Assembly: GCA_045805385.1 (NCBI GenBank)
Contig: JBJMLG010000090.1
Location: 1-23,523 of the forward strand
Direction: 5' to 3'
DNA from: JADGHQ01 sp045805385
Lineage (GTDB): Bacteria; Actinomycetota; Thermoleophilia; Solirubrobacterales; Thermoleophilaceae
DNA: 23,523 nt
Program-made: the position numbers and the translations under genes
The notes under the pieces: model-generated
What the model was told of the DNA's origin: nothing
What the model saw: only the letters and a program-made list of their open reading frames with translations
Databases searched by the model: none
In this document: one piece after another, positions 15,687-22,736 of the stretch
Layout of the letters: each line of letters starts with the position of its first letter
Numbering within the stretch: position 1 is the stretch's first letter

Positions 15687-16577
15687 ATGCCTCGCCGAAC
15701 CAGCAGAAGAGTGAGTCCTCGGCCAGAAACCACAGCGTCCCCTGTTGCACGCCGCGAGCCGCGCAGCGCGCCGCTCTCGCGCGACGCCTCGCTGCCGCGG
15801 CCCGAGGATGTGCCGAAGTGCAACGTGATCGGCGTGCCGATCGCCATCACGGACTACGACGCGACGATGGACGTGATGGACGGCATGATCGCCCGCCGCG
15901 ACCGCGGCTACGTCTGCGCCGTGGCAGTGCACGCCACCACGGTCAGCTATCTCGACCCGGAGATGCTCGAGGCCACGGCCAACGCCTCCCTCACCGTGCC
16001 GGACGGAATGCCGGTGGTGTGGGCGGCGAACGCGCTCGGCGCCGGGCTGAAGAGCCGCGTGTACGGGCCGGAGCTGATGGACCGCTACTGCGCGCGCTCG
16101 GCGAACAAGCGCCACCGCGTGTGGCTCTACGGCGGCCGTGACCAGGGCTCGCTGCTCCAGCTCGCCACCAACCTGCGCCGCCGCCATCCCGGCATCGAGA
16201 TCGTGGGCGGCTACTCCCCCCCGTTCCGCCCGCTCACCGAGGCGGAGGAGGCCGACCTCGTCGCGCAGATCAACCGCGACAAGCCGGACGTGCTGTGGGT
16301 GGGAATCGGCGTGCCCAAGCAGGAGAAGTGGCTCGCGCACATGCGGCCGAAGCTGGACGTGCCGGTTATGTGCGCCGTCGGCGCCGCGTTCGACTTCCTC
16401 GGGGGCCGCGTCTCGCAGGCGCCGTCGTGGATGCAGGCGCGCGGCCTCGAGTGGATCTACCGCATCGCCCAGGAGCCGCGCCGGCTGCTTCCGCGCTACC
16501 TCTACTACAACCCGCGCTTCGTGATCGCATTCGCCCGCCAGCTCCTGCGGCAGCAGCTACGCGGGCGGCGGGCCTAA
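15687..16577 (+). CDS. WecG/TagA/CpsF family glycosyltransferase (GT26)
   Basis: Adds N-acetylmannosamine (TagA) or N-acetylmannosaminuronate (WecG) to a lipid-linked GlcNAc at the inner membrane face. The core from about residue 44 shows NVIGVPIAITDYDATMDVM, ANASLTVPDGMPVVWAA (Asp106), VYGPELMDRY, VWLYGG, WVGIGVPKQEKW and VGAAFDFLGG, all typical. The core length fits the family. The first 43 residues are low-complexity Arg/Pro/Ser and not conserved-looking, so the true start might be further in (GTG 15711 or 15810); ATG 15687 is chosen because it is the first ATG after the TACACT element. The open frame further upstream overlaps the divergent gene's promoter. A nucleotide-sugar dehydrogenase follows 9 bp later and likely makes its donor. 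Confidence 0.93.
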   Translation: MPRRTSRRVSPRPETTASPVARREPRSAPLSRDASLPRPEDVPKCNVIGVPIAITDYDATMDVMDGMIARRDRGYVCAVAVHATTVSYLDPEMLEATANASLTVPDGMPVVWAANALGAGLKSRVYGPELMDRYCARSANKRHRVWLYGGRDQGSLLQLATNLRRRHPGIEIVGGYSPPFRPLTEAEEADLVAQINRDKPDVLWVGIGVPKQEKWLAHMRPKLDVPVMCAVGAAFDFLGGRVSQAPSWMQARGLEWIYRIAQEPRRLLPRYLYYNPRFVIAFARQLLRQQLRGRRA

Positions 16578-16580
16578 GCT
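16575..16580 (+). promoter_or_regulatory. Candidate -10 element (TAAGCT) overlapping the wecG-like stop
   Basis: The first three bases are the stop codon of the upstream gene. The hexamer ends 6 bases before ATG 16587, fitting leaderless initiation, and no ribosome-binding site is present. It could give the dehydrogenase an independent start inside the operon. Confidence 0.45.
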
Positions 16581-16586
16581 TCGTCC

Positions 16587-17816
16587 ATGAGAAGCGTCGC
16601 GGTCGTAGGGCTGGGCCGCATCGGTCTCCCACTGGCGCTGTCGTTCGCCGACCACGGCTTCGAGGTCGTCGGCGTGGACAAGGACGCCGGCCGTCTCGAG
16701 GAGATCGCGGCCGCCCGCATGCCGTTCGCGGAGACCGGCACCCAGGAGCTGCTCGAGCGCGTGAACGCCTCGGGCCGGATGCGCACGTCGCAGCGCGTGG
16801 AGGACGCGGCGGGGGCCGGCAGCATCGTGCTCACGCTCGGCACGCCGGCCCACTCGCACATCGAGATCGACATCTCGGACATCCGCAGCGTGGTCGACCA
16901 GCTGCTGCCGGTGCTGCGCGAGGGCCAGCAGGTGATCCTGCGCTCCACGGTCGCGCCCGGCACCACCGAGTGGGTGGCGGGCTACATCGAGCAGCGCCGT
17001 GGCTTCACCGTGGGCGAGGACTTCTTCGTGTCGCACGTGCCGGAGCGGATCGCGGTGAACCACTTCCTCGAGGAGATCTCGTCGCTGCCCTGCATCGTCG
17101 GCGGCGTGGGCGAGGTCTCGGGCCTGCGCGCGGGCGAGCTGTTCGAGCCGTTCGGCGCCGAGATCGTGCAGACCACGCCGGTGCAGGCAGAGCTCGCGAA
17201 GGTGTGGTCGAACGTGTTCCGCTACGTGAACTTCGCGGTGCCCAACCTGCTGATGATGAACTGCGAGCAGTTCGGCGCGAACGTGTTCGAGGTGATCGAC
17301 CTCGTGAACCACGACTACCCGCGCGGCGGCATCGCTCAGCCGGGCCTCACAGCCGGCACCTGCCTGCGCAAGGACTTCGCGTTCTCCGAGGAGCGCTCGA
17401 GTGCGCCGGGCATGCTGCTGGCGGTGTCGCGCGTGCACGAGACGATGCCGCTCTTCCTCGCCGAGGGCCTCAAGAAGCGGCTCGGCGGCTCGTTGCGGGA
17501 CAAGAAGGTGGCGGTGCTCGGGCTCACCTTCAAGCGCGACTCCGACGATCTCCGCGACTCGCTGTCGCTCAAGCTGATCCGGCTGCTCGAGCGCGAGCTG
17601 GCCCACGTGTCGCGCCACGACCCCTACGTGCCCGACCTCTCAGAGCCGCTCGAATCGGCGCTCGCGGGCGCGGACGGCGTGATCGTCGCCACGAACCACT
17701 CCGTCTACGAGGACCTCGTGGGCAAGCTGCCGCGCGACGCGGTGCTGGTGGATCCGTGGAATGTGAGCGGCGCCGGCCGCGTGTTCGCCACGGCCGAAGA
17801 GCTGGTCACCGCCTGA
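16587..17816 (+). CDS. Nucleotide-sugar dehydrogenase (UDP-ManNAc/UDP-glucose 6-dehydrogenase family)
   Basis: Oxidises C6 of an NDP-hexose to the uronate in two NAD-dependent steps. The 409 residues comprise an N-terminal Rossmann domain (VAVVGLGRIGLPLALSFA), the central dimer domain, and a C-terminal NDP-binding domain (KVAVLGLTFKRDSDDLRDS). The catalytic nucleophile is Cys259 in LTAGTCLRKD, with Lys205 and Asn209 in ELAKVWSNVFR and Asp263. The sequence pattern is nearer to WecC/UDP-ManNAc-type than to plain UDP-glucose dehydrogenases, and the WecG-like gene just upstream supports UDP-ManNAcA as product. The needed 2-epimerase (WecB) is not in this window. The stop overlaps the next start by one base (TGATG). 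Confidence 0.92.
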   Translation: MRSVAVVGLGRIGLPLALSFADHGFEVVGVDKDAGRLEEIAAARMPFAETGTQELLERVNASGRMRTSQRVEDAAGAGSIVLTLGTPAHSHIEIDISDIRSVVDQLLPVLREGQQVILRSTVAPGTTEWVAGYIEQRRGFTVGEDFFVSHVPERIAVNHFLEEISSLPCIVGGVGEVSGLRAGELFEPFGAEIVQTTPVQAELAKVWSNVFRYVNFAVPNLLMMNCEQFGANVFEVIDLVNHDYPRGGIAQPGLTAGTCLRKDFAFSEERSSAPGMLLAVSRVHETMPLFLAEGLKKRLGGSLRDKKVAVLGLTFKRDSDDLRDSLSLKLIRLLERELAHVSRHDPYVPDLSEPLESALAGADGVIVATNHSVYEDLVGKLPRDAVLVDPWNVSGAGRVFATAEELVTA

Positions 17817-18787
17817 TGCCGCGAGTGCTGGTGACGGGCGGGGCCGGGACGATCGGCACCGCGGTGGTGCGGCGCCTCGTCGGCGATCCCGACTTCGAGG
17901 TGCGGGTCTCCGATCAGCGGCCGCCCGCTGAGTGGGTCCGCGAGGCCTGCGAGGTGCACACCGGTGACCTGCGGGACGTGGCCCAGGCGCGCGAGGCGGT
18001 CGCGGGGGTGGATCGAGTGATCCACCTGGCCGCGATCGTGGGCGGCATCGGCAACTTCCACAAGCTCCCGCACACCCTGCTCGAGGTGAACACCGCGCTC
18101 TACAACGGCGTCTTCCGCGCCTCACTCGAGCAGCGGGTGGAGCGGCTCGTGTACGTGTCGTCCTCGATGGTGTTCGAGCGGGCGCGCGAGTTCCCGACCA
18201 CGGAGGAGTACATCTCCGAGACGCCGATCCCGGAGTCGGCCTACGGCTTCTCGAAGCTCGCCGGGGAGGTCTACTGCCGCGCGCTCCACGACGAGCATGG
18301 GCTGCCGTTCACGATCTGCCGCCCGTTCAACGCCTACGGCCCGGGCGAGATGCCGGACGACGAGCCCGGCATCGCCCACATGGTTCCCGACCTGATCCGC
18401 AAGGTGCTGTCGGGCCAGCGGCCGCTCCAGATCTTCGGGTCCGGCGAGCAGACCCGCACGATCACCCACATCGACGACATCGCCGAGGGGATCGCCACCG
18501 CCACGCTCCACCCGGCAGCCGAGAACGAGGACTTCAACATCTCCGCCTCCGACGAGCGCACCGTCGCCGAGATCGCGCGCATCGTCTGGGAGGAGTGCGG
18601 CCTGCCGCCGGAGGAGTTCGAGCTCGAGCACGTGCCCACGTTCCAGGTCGACGTTCAGCGCCGCTGGCCGTCCGTGGACAAGGCGAAGCGGCTGCTCGGC
18701 TTCGAGGCGCGGATCGGCATCCGCGAGGGAGTCAGGCAGACGGTGGACTGGCTCCGGGAGAACGACCCGGTGCTCGCCGGGCGCTGA
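17816..18787 (+). CDS. NDP-sugar epimerase/dehydratase, extended SDR
   Basis: A 323-residue NAD(P)-binding extended SDR. The cofactor loop is VLVTGGAGTIGTAVVRRL, the catalytic triad is Ser116/Ser117 in VYVSSSMVFE and Tyr143 and Lys147 in SAYGFSKLAG, and FNAYGPGEM follows. AAIVGGIGNFHKLPHT is reminiscent of GDP-mannose 3,5-epimerase and of other C5/C4 epimerases, but the overall match is to the generic UDP-glucose 4-epimerase class. The substrate is likely the product of the upstream dehydrogenase or a GDP-sugar; not decided. The start is ATG 17816, overlapping the dehydrogenase stop; the much longer upstream frame is a shadow. The second GT2 gene follows 28 bp downstream. Confidence 0.9.
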   Translation: MPRVLVTGGAGTIGTAVVRRLVGDPDFEVRVSDQRPPAEWVREACEVHTGDLRDVAQAREAVAGVDRVIHLAAIVGGIGNFHKLPHTLLEVNTALYNGVFRASLEQRVERLVYVSSSMVFERAREFPTTEEYISETPIPESAYGFSKLAGEVYCRALHDEHGLPFTICRPFNAYGPGEMPDDEPGIAHMVPDLIRKVLSGQRPLQIFGSGEQTRTITHIDDIAEGIATATLHPAAENEDFNISASDERTVAEIARIVWEECGLPPEEFELEHVPTFQVDVQRRWPSVDKAKRLLGFEARIGIREGVRQTVDWLRENDPVLAGR

Positions 18788-18800
18788 AACTCCCAGCCGC

Positions 18801-18806
18801 TACGCT
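18801..18806 (+). promoter_or_regulatory. Candidate -10 element (TACGCT) of the second GT2
   Basis: TACGCT ends 9 bases before ATG 18816 in the 28-bp gap after the epimerase. No Shine-Dalgarno sequence is present. Confidence 0.4.
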
Positions 18807-18815
18807 GCTCCGCCC

Positions 18816-19505
18816 ATGAAGCTGTCGATCCTCATGCCCGTGTTCAACGAGGAGCGCACCGTCGAGCAGGCGGTGCGTCAGGTGCTGGCCACCGAGCTGC
18901 CGGTCGAGACCGAGCTGGTGCTGGTGGACGACGGCTCCACCGACCGCACCCGCGAGATCATGGACGCCGCCGACTGGCCCGCGGACAGGGTGCGGATCTA
19001 CCACCACGAGGGCAATCAGGGCAAGGGCGCGGCCGTGCGGACGGCGCTCGAGCATGCCGAGGGCGAGATAGCGGCGATCCTCGACGCCGACCTCGAGTAC
19101 GCCCCGGCCGACCTCGCCCCGCTGCTCGAGCCGCTGCTCGAGGGCGAGTCGAACGCGGCGTTCGGCGTGCGCGCCTTCAACGGCTACACCAGCCACTCGT
19201 TCCTCTACGTGCTCGGCAACCGCGGCGTCACGCTGATCGCGAACGCGCTCTTCAACGTCTACATCGGAGACCTCATGACCTGTCACAAGGTGATCCGCAC
19301 CGACGTCTTCCGGGAGCTGCCCCTGCGGGAGAAGGGGTTCGCGATCGAGCCCGAGATCACCGCGCGGCTGTTGGAGCGTGGCGAGCGCATCTACGAGGTG
19401 CCGGTGTCGTACCGCGCGCGCACGACCGAGGAGGGCAAGAAGCTCACCTGGGTGGACGGCCTGCGGGTGGTGCGCACGCTCGCCCGCATCCGCTTCGGCG
19501 GCTGA
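18816..19505 (+). CDS. GT2 glycosyltransferase, DPM1/AglD-like (paralogue of 6333-7031)
   Basis: A 229-residue stand-alone GT2 domain. Motifs are ILMPVFNEERTV, LVLVDDGSTDRTREI, NQGKGAAVRTALEHA and AILDADLEYAPADLAPL. The protein matches the GT2 at 6333-7031 at about 136 of 158 positions from NQGKG to near the end; the first 65 residues diverge more. The strongest identity is in FGVRAFNGYTSHSFLYVLGN and LPLREKGFAIEPEITARL. This copy lies at the end of the wecG operon, without an LPG_TM neighbour, so it may supply a different polyprenyl-phosphate sugar or a redundant activity. No membrane helix is present. The stop lies in a 10-base palindrome TGAGCGCTCA (19503-19512). Confidence 0.9.
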   Translation: MKLSILMPVFNEERTVEQAVRQVLATELPVETELVLVDDGSTDRTREIMDAADWPADRVRIYHHEGNQGKGAAVRTALEHAEGEIAAILDADLEYAPADLAPLLEPLLEGESNAAFGVRAFNGYTSHSFLYVLGNRGVTLIANALFNVYIGDLMTCHKVIRTDVFRELPLREKGFAIEPEITARLLERGERIYEVPVSYRARTTEEGKKLTWVDGLRVVRTLARIRFGG

Positions 19506-19555
19506 GCGCTCACGGGTTGCCTCGCCTGCGGTAGCGGCGGGATACTGGACCGGCG

Positions 19556-19948
19556 ATGTCGGAGCGGAGTGTCGAGATCGTCACCGAAGCCATCGACGCG
19601 TTCAATCGACGCGACGCAGCGACCCTTGGGTCACTTGCGTCCGCCGATCTCCAGTTCACCGGCGGCGTGATCGGTGCACGCACCTACCGCGGGCCCGAGG
19701 GAACCGCGAACTTCCTACGCGACGTGGACGCGGCGTGGTCCGAGTTCCGGATCGTGGTCGATCACGTGAGCGACCTGGGCGATGTGGTGGTCGTCTACGA
19801 GCACGTGATCGGAAAAGGGCGCACCACGGGCGCGCCGGTGCAGCACGGCTTCTTCGTCGTGATGCGCGTCGAGGAGGGCAAGATCACGGAGACAGAGGCA
19901 TTCCTGAGCGAGGCGGAGGCCCTGGGAGCAGTGGCGCTTCGGGACTAA
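19556..19948 (+). CDS. SnoaL-like/NTF2-fold protein
   Basis: A 130-residue protein with the pattern of the SnoaL-like/DUF4440 NTF2 cone fold: VEIVTEAIDAFNRRDAATLG at the start, then DLQFTGG, YRGPEGTANFLRDVDAAWSEF, and alternating beta strands ending with VMRVEEGKITETEAFLSEAE. Members include polyketide cyclases, isomerases and many proteins with no known reaction; no specific activity can be given. It lies 50 bp after the GT2 gene and does not look like a glycan enzyme. Upstream, GATACT (19541-19546) ends 9 bases before the ATG and resembles a -10 but breaks the TANNNT rule at the first base. The start ATG 19556 has no Shine-Dalgarno sequence. Confidence 0.87.
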   Translation: MSERSVEIVTEAIDAFNRRDAATLGSLASADLQFTGGVIGARTYRGPEGTANFLRDVDAAWSEFRIVVDHVSDLGDVVVVYEHVIGKGRTTGAPVQHGFFVVMRVEEGKITETEAFLSEAEALGAVALRD

Positions 19949-19985
19949 CAGCGTCCGCCGCCCCGGCCGATCGCGGCCGGAAGCG

Positions 19986-20032
19986 TACGATTGACCTCCG
20001 TCGGCCAACCCGATCCCAGCGGAGGGAAAACG
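19986..20032 (+). promoter_or_regulatory. -10-like TACGAT and Shine-Dalgarno of the VOC gene
   Basis: TACGAT (19986-19991) fits the -10 pattern. GGAGG (20021-20025) lies 7 bases before ATG 20033, the clearest ribosome-binding site in the window. It decides the start against an in-frame TTG at 19991, and shows that the leaderless style is not the only one here. Confidence 0.55.
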
Positions 20033-20500
20033 ATGGCCACACAGCCGATTCCCGAGGGTTACCACGCTGTGACCCCGTACCTGGCCGTGGACGACGCGGC
20101 GCAGGCGATCGACTTCTACAAGCGCGCGTTCGGTGCGCGGGAGCGAATGCGTATGGACGCGCCCGGAGGCAAGATCGGGCACGCCGAACTCGAATTCGGC
20201 GATTCGATCGTGATGCTCTCCGATCCGTTCCCGCAGTCCAGCTCGAGGCCGCCGAAGGAGCTCGGCGGGACCAGCGCCGCCTTCTTCCTGTACGTCGACG
20301 ACGTGGACCAGATCACTCAGCAGGCCGTGGACGCGGGCGCAACGCTGACCAAGCCGGTCGAGGACATGTTCTGGGGCGATCGCTCGGGCCAGGTGGAGGA
20401 TCCCTTCGGGCACCAGTGGCAGCTCGCAACCCACACCGAGGATGTGCCGCCCGAGGAGATGGCCCGCCGCGCCAAGGAGGCGATGGCCGGGACGGCGTGA
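20033..20500 (+). CDS. VOC family (glyoxalase/PhnB-like) protein
   Basis: A 155-residue vicinal-oxygen-chelate fold protein. The first module is YHAVTPYLAVDDAAQAIDFY with FGARERMRMD and GHAELEFGDSIVML (His50). The second has FFLYVDDVD, WGDRSGQVEDPFGHQWQLAT (around residues 114-133). This PhnB-like subgroup is widespread and mostly uncharacterised; the metal ligands are only partly kept, so a catalytic role is unsure. The ATG at 20033 is fixed by a strong GGAGG site. The neighbours are an NTF2-fold gene upstream and a convergent GT4 gene 7 bp downstream, so its placement in the glycan locus looks accidental. Confidence 0.9.
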   Translation: MATQPIPEGYHAVTPYLAVDDAAQAIDFYKRAFGARERMRMDAPGGKIGHAELEFGDSIVMLSDPFPQSSSRPPKELGGTSAAFFLYVDDVDQITQQAVDAGATLTKPVEDMFWGDRSGQVEDPFGHQWQLATHTEDVPPEEMARRAKEAMAGTA

Positions 20501-20512
20501 GCGCGCGTCACG
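20496..20512. terminator. Small hairpin across two convergent stop codons
   Basis: CGTGA and TCACG (5 bp each) flank 7 bases and include the stop codons of the VOC gene (plus) and the GT4 gene (minus). It could be a weak bidirectional terminator, but the stem is short and lacks T-tracts. Confidence 0.2.
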
Positions 20513-21632
20513 GCGCGCCGGCGTAGATGGCGAGGAGCTCGCCTGTGAAGCGCTCGCGGGTGTAGCGCTCGCGAGCGCGGGCGAGCAGCGCCTCGCCGTC
20601 GCTGCTCCGTAGCGCAGCGTCGTTCCACAACCGGCGCAGGCGCTCGGCCATCGCGTCCACGTCGCCGCGCGGCACGCAGCGCTCATCGCCCACGAGCTCC
20701 GGCAGCGCGCCGGCCCGGGTGGCGATCACCGGCACTCCGGCGCCCATCGCCTCGAGCGCCGCGAGGCCGAAGGTCTCGTCGCTTCGAGAGGGCACCAGCA
20801 CAGCGGCCGCTCCGCGCCGCAGCTCCGCCAGGCGCTCCGCCGGCACGCGGCCGAGCAGCTCCGCCCCGCTGTCGCGCAGCCGGTCCATCAGCGGGCCGTC
20901 GCCCGCCACCTTCAGCGGCACTCCCGCCCGGCGCGCCGCCTCGATGCCCTCGGGCAGGCCCTTCTCCTCCGAGAGGCGGCCGTACATCAGGGCGTAGGAG
21001 CCCTCGCTGGCGCGCGACTCGGGCTCGAAGGCTTCGTCCTCCAGGTAGTGCGGCAGCACCCGCACGCGCTCGGCAGGCAGTCCCAGCCGCTCGAGCTGGC
21101 CGCGAGCGAACTCGCTGGGGGTGATGAACGTGTGGACCGCGGCGAGCACGCGCTCGAGCTGGCTCGAGAGCGCGTACGCGTAGGCCGCCGACTCGGGCAG
21201 CGAGCCGCGGCAGTTCAGGGCGAAGCCGGGCAACGTCCTGCCGTGGTGGCATCGAAAGCACGGCGCGCCGTCGCGGAAGCACACCGCGATCGCGCAGAAG
21301 AGCCGGTAGTTGTGCAGGTGCATCACCACGCGGGCGCCGGCTGCGCGGCCCGCCTCGAGGGCCCTCGGCCCGAACAGCGGCTGCATGTTGTGCACGTGGA
21401 GCACTCCGGCGCCCAGCTCGCGCGCGGCGTCCGTCACCTCCTCCGGGCGCTCGCCGCCGCGCACGAGCGAGCGGCCGGCCCGCAGCGCGCCCGCGTCCGA
21501 GGAATCGCGGAACAACGTGGCATGCGGCACGCCCGCGCGGGCAAGCGCATCCACGTGCAGCTCCACCGCCCGCTCCTCCCCGCCGCGCACCCGGTAGCGG
21601 TTGTGAAGCACGAGCACGCGCGGCTTGCTCAC
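20508..21632 (-). CDS. GT4 family glycosyltransferase with Cys-rich insert
   Basis: A 374-residue GT-B fold enzyme. The N-terminal domain has RVLVLHNRYRVRGGEERAVE with the glycine-rich donor loop, then LHVHNMQPLFGP and VMHLHNYRLFC. Five cysteines (113, 118, 125, 128, 141) cluster in the N-terminal domain, a pattern seen in a subset of GT4 enzymes and perhaps structural or metal-binding. The C-terminal domain has YGRLSEEKGLPEGIEAARRA and SRSDETFGLAALEAMGAG with the E-x7-E donor site. The start is GTG 21632, overlapping the upstream gene's stop by 4 bp (GTGA); the longer frame is a shadow of that gene. The substrate is unknown. Confidence 0.92.
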   Translation of the reverse strand: MSKPRVLVLHNRYRVRGGEERAVELHVDALARAGVPHATLFRDSSDAGALRAGRSLVRGGERPEEVTDAARELGAGVLHVHNMQPLFGPRALEAGRAAGARVVMHLHNYRLFCAIAVCFRDGAPCFRCHHGRTLPGFALNCRGSLPESAAYAYALSSQLERVLAAVHTFITPSEFARGQLERLGLPAERVRVLPHYLEDEAFEPESRASEGSYALMYGRLSEEKGLPEGIEAARRAGVPLKVAGDGPLMDRLRDSGAELLGRVPAERLAELRRGAAAVLVPSRSDETFGLAALEAMGAGVPVIATRAGALPELVGDERCVPRGDVDAMAERLRRLWNDAALRSSDGEALLARARERYTRERFTGELLAIYAGAP

Positions 21633-22660
21633 GCGCTCACCCCGAGCACGGGGAGCACCTCGCGCGCCATCACCTCGCGAACCGCCTCGGGCCGGAAGGG
21701 CTCCAGCAGCCGCGCCGCGCGCTCGGCGTAGGCGGCGCGTTCGCTCTGCCCCAGCGCGAGGCCGGCGCCGAGCGCCTGCGCCAGCGAACCGGCGCTCACC
21801 GCGGCGGCAACGAGCGCGGGCGCGAGCACACGTGCCAGCGGAAGCGCCTCGTAAGCGCCGGGCGACGGCACGGTCACGAGCGGCGTGCCTGCGGACAGCG
21901 CCTCTAGCTGCGCGAGCCCGTGGTCCTCCTGGCGCGAGGCGTTCACGAACGTCCGCGCGCGCGCCACGCGCTGCAGCCACAGCTCGCGCGGCAGCGAGCC
22001 GAGCCACTCGACGCCGCGGGGCTCCCGCACCCCGCAGCGCTCGAGCCAGGCGACTCCCTTTTCCCGGTTGAGACCGCCGATCTGGAGCCGCGCACCGGCC
22101 GGGGCGGCACTCGCCCACGCGTCGCACAGCAGGTCGAGCCCTCGCTTGCGGGGCCAGCCGGCGTAGGCGATCGCGTCCACGTCGGGCTCTCCGGGGCGCG
22201 GCACCGGCTCCACCGGCACGCGCAGTACGACGGCGGGGGCAGATCCGGGTGGGATGGCGGCCGCCGCGACTTCGCCCCACGGCAACAGCAGCTCGGCCTC
22301 GGCAAGCAGCCGCCGCTCGCGCGCTCGCTGCCAGGCACCCCCAGCGCCCGGCCGGTTCATCGCGGCGGTCGAGTCGAAGCGCACGGCGTATCGCCCGCGG
22401 TCGGGCTGGAGCAGCGCCGCCGTGACCGTCGAGTACACGACCGTTCCGGCGGAGACGCCTCGCGCCGCTCGGCGTGCCGCGAGCGCCTCCACGAGGTCGG
22501 TGAGCGCCGGGTGCCGGCGCAGGCGTCCCGCCGCGCCGATCTCCACCCGCACGAGCTCGCACCGCGCCCCGGCGTCACGCGCGAGCGCAGCGAAGGCGTC
22601 GTCCGCACGGCGCAGGCCGGGCGTGGTCCCCAGTGATACCAGTGCGATGTCCGCGGCCAC
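21629..22660 (-). CDS. Glycosyltransferase, GT4-like (divergent)
   Basis: A 343-residue protein with a GT-B C-terminal domain: AIAYAGWPRKRGLDLLCDAW, GLNREKGVAWLERCG, VEWLGSLPRELWLQRVARA and NASRQEDHGLAQLEALSAGT, whose spacing resembles the E-x7-E site of GT4. The N-terminal domain (IALVSLGTTPGLRRADDAFA, VVYSTVTAALLQPDRG) is less typical and shorter than in most GT4 enzymes. It is the first gene of a two-gene operon with the following GT4. The start is GTG 22660, with TAGCTT 10 bases upstream and no Shine-Dalgarno. The divergent GT2 gene starts 76 bp away. The donor and acceptor are unknown. Confidence 0.82.
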   Translation of the reverse strand: MAADIALVSLGTTPGLRRADDAFAALARDAGARCELVRVEIGAAGRLRRHPALTDLVEALAARRAARGVSAGTVVYSTVTAALLQPDRGRYAVRFDSTAAMNRPGAGGAWQRARERRLLAEAELLLPWGEVAAAAIPPGSAPAVVLRVPVEPVPRPGEPDVDAIAYAGWPRKRGLDLLCDAWASAAPAGARLQIGGLNREKGVAWLERCGVREPRGVEWLGSLPRELWLQRVARARTFVNASRQEDHGLAQLEALSAGTPLVTVPSPGAYEALPLARVLAPALVAAAVSAGSLAQALGAGLALGQSERAAYAERAARLLEPFRPEAVREVMAREVLPVLGVSA

Positions 22661-22670
22661 GACCGGTGGA

Positions 22671-22676
22671 AAGCTA
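22671..22676 (-). promoter_or_regulatory. Candidate -10 element (TAGCTT) of the GT4 operon
   Basis: TAGCTT reads on the minus strand and ends 10 bases before GTG 22660. The overlapping TATAGC is another reading. No Shine-Dalgarno is seen before the GTG. Confidence 0.4.
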
Positions 22677-22724
22677 TAGGCGCCATCCCTGGGTGCCGGA
22701 ATACGACGCAGCTCACTGACCTTC

Positions 22725-22730
22725 TAACCT
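22725..22730 (+). promoter_or_regulatory. Candidate -10 element (TAACCT) of the last GT2
   Basis: TAACCT ends 6 bases before GTG 22737, fitting a leaderless transcript starting at the G of GTG. No Shine-Dalgarno sequence is present in the 6-base gap. Confidence 0.5.
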
Positions 22731-22736
22731 CACCGC

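Noticed and set aside
19503..19512. Palindrome TGAGCGCTCA at the end of the second GT2
   Set aside because: Ten bases with no loop or T-tract and no second copy in a regulatory position; probably chance.
19541..19546. GATACT as a -10 for the SnoaL-like gene
   Set aside because: It breaks the first T of TANNNT; kept only as a weak possibility in that gene's entry.
21633..22562. N-terminal extension of the GT4 gene at 20508
   Set aside because: Shadow of the upstream glycosyltransferase; the GT4 fold starts at GTG 21632.
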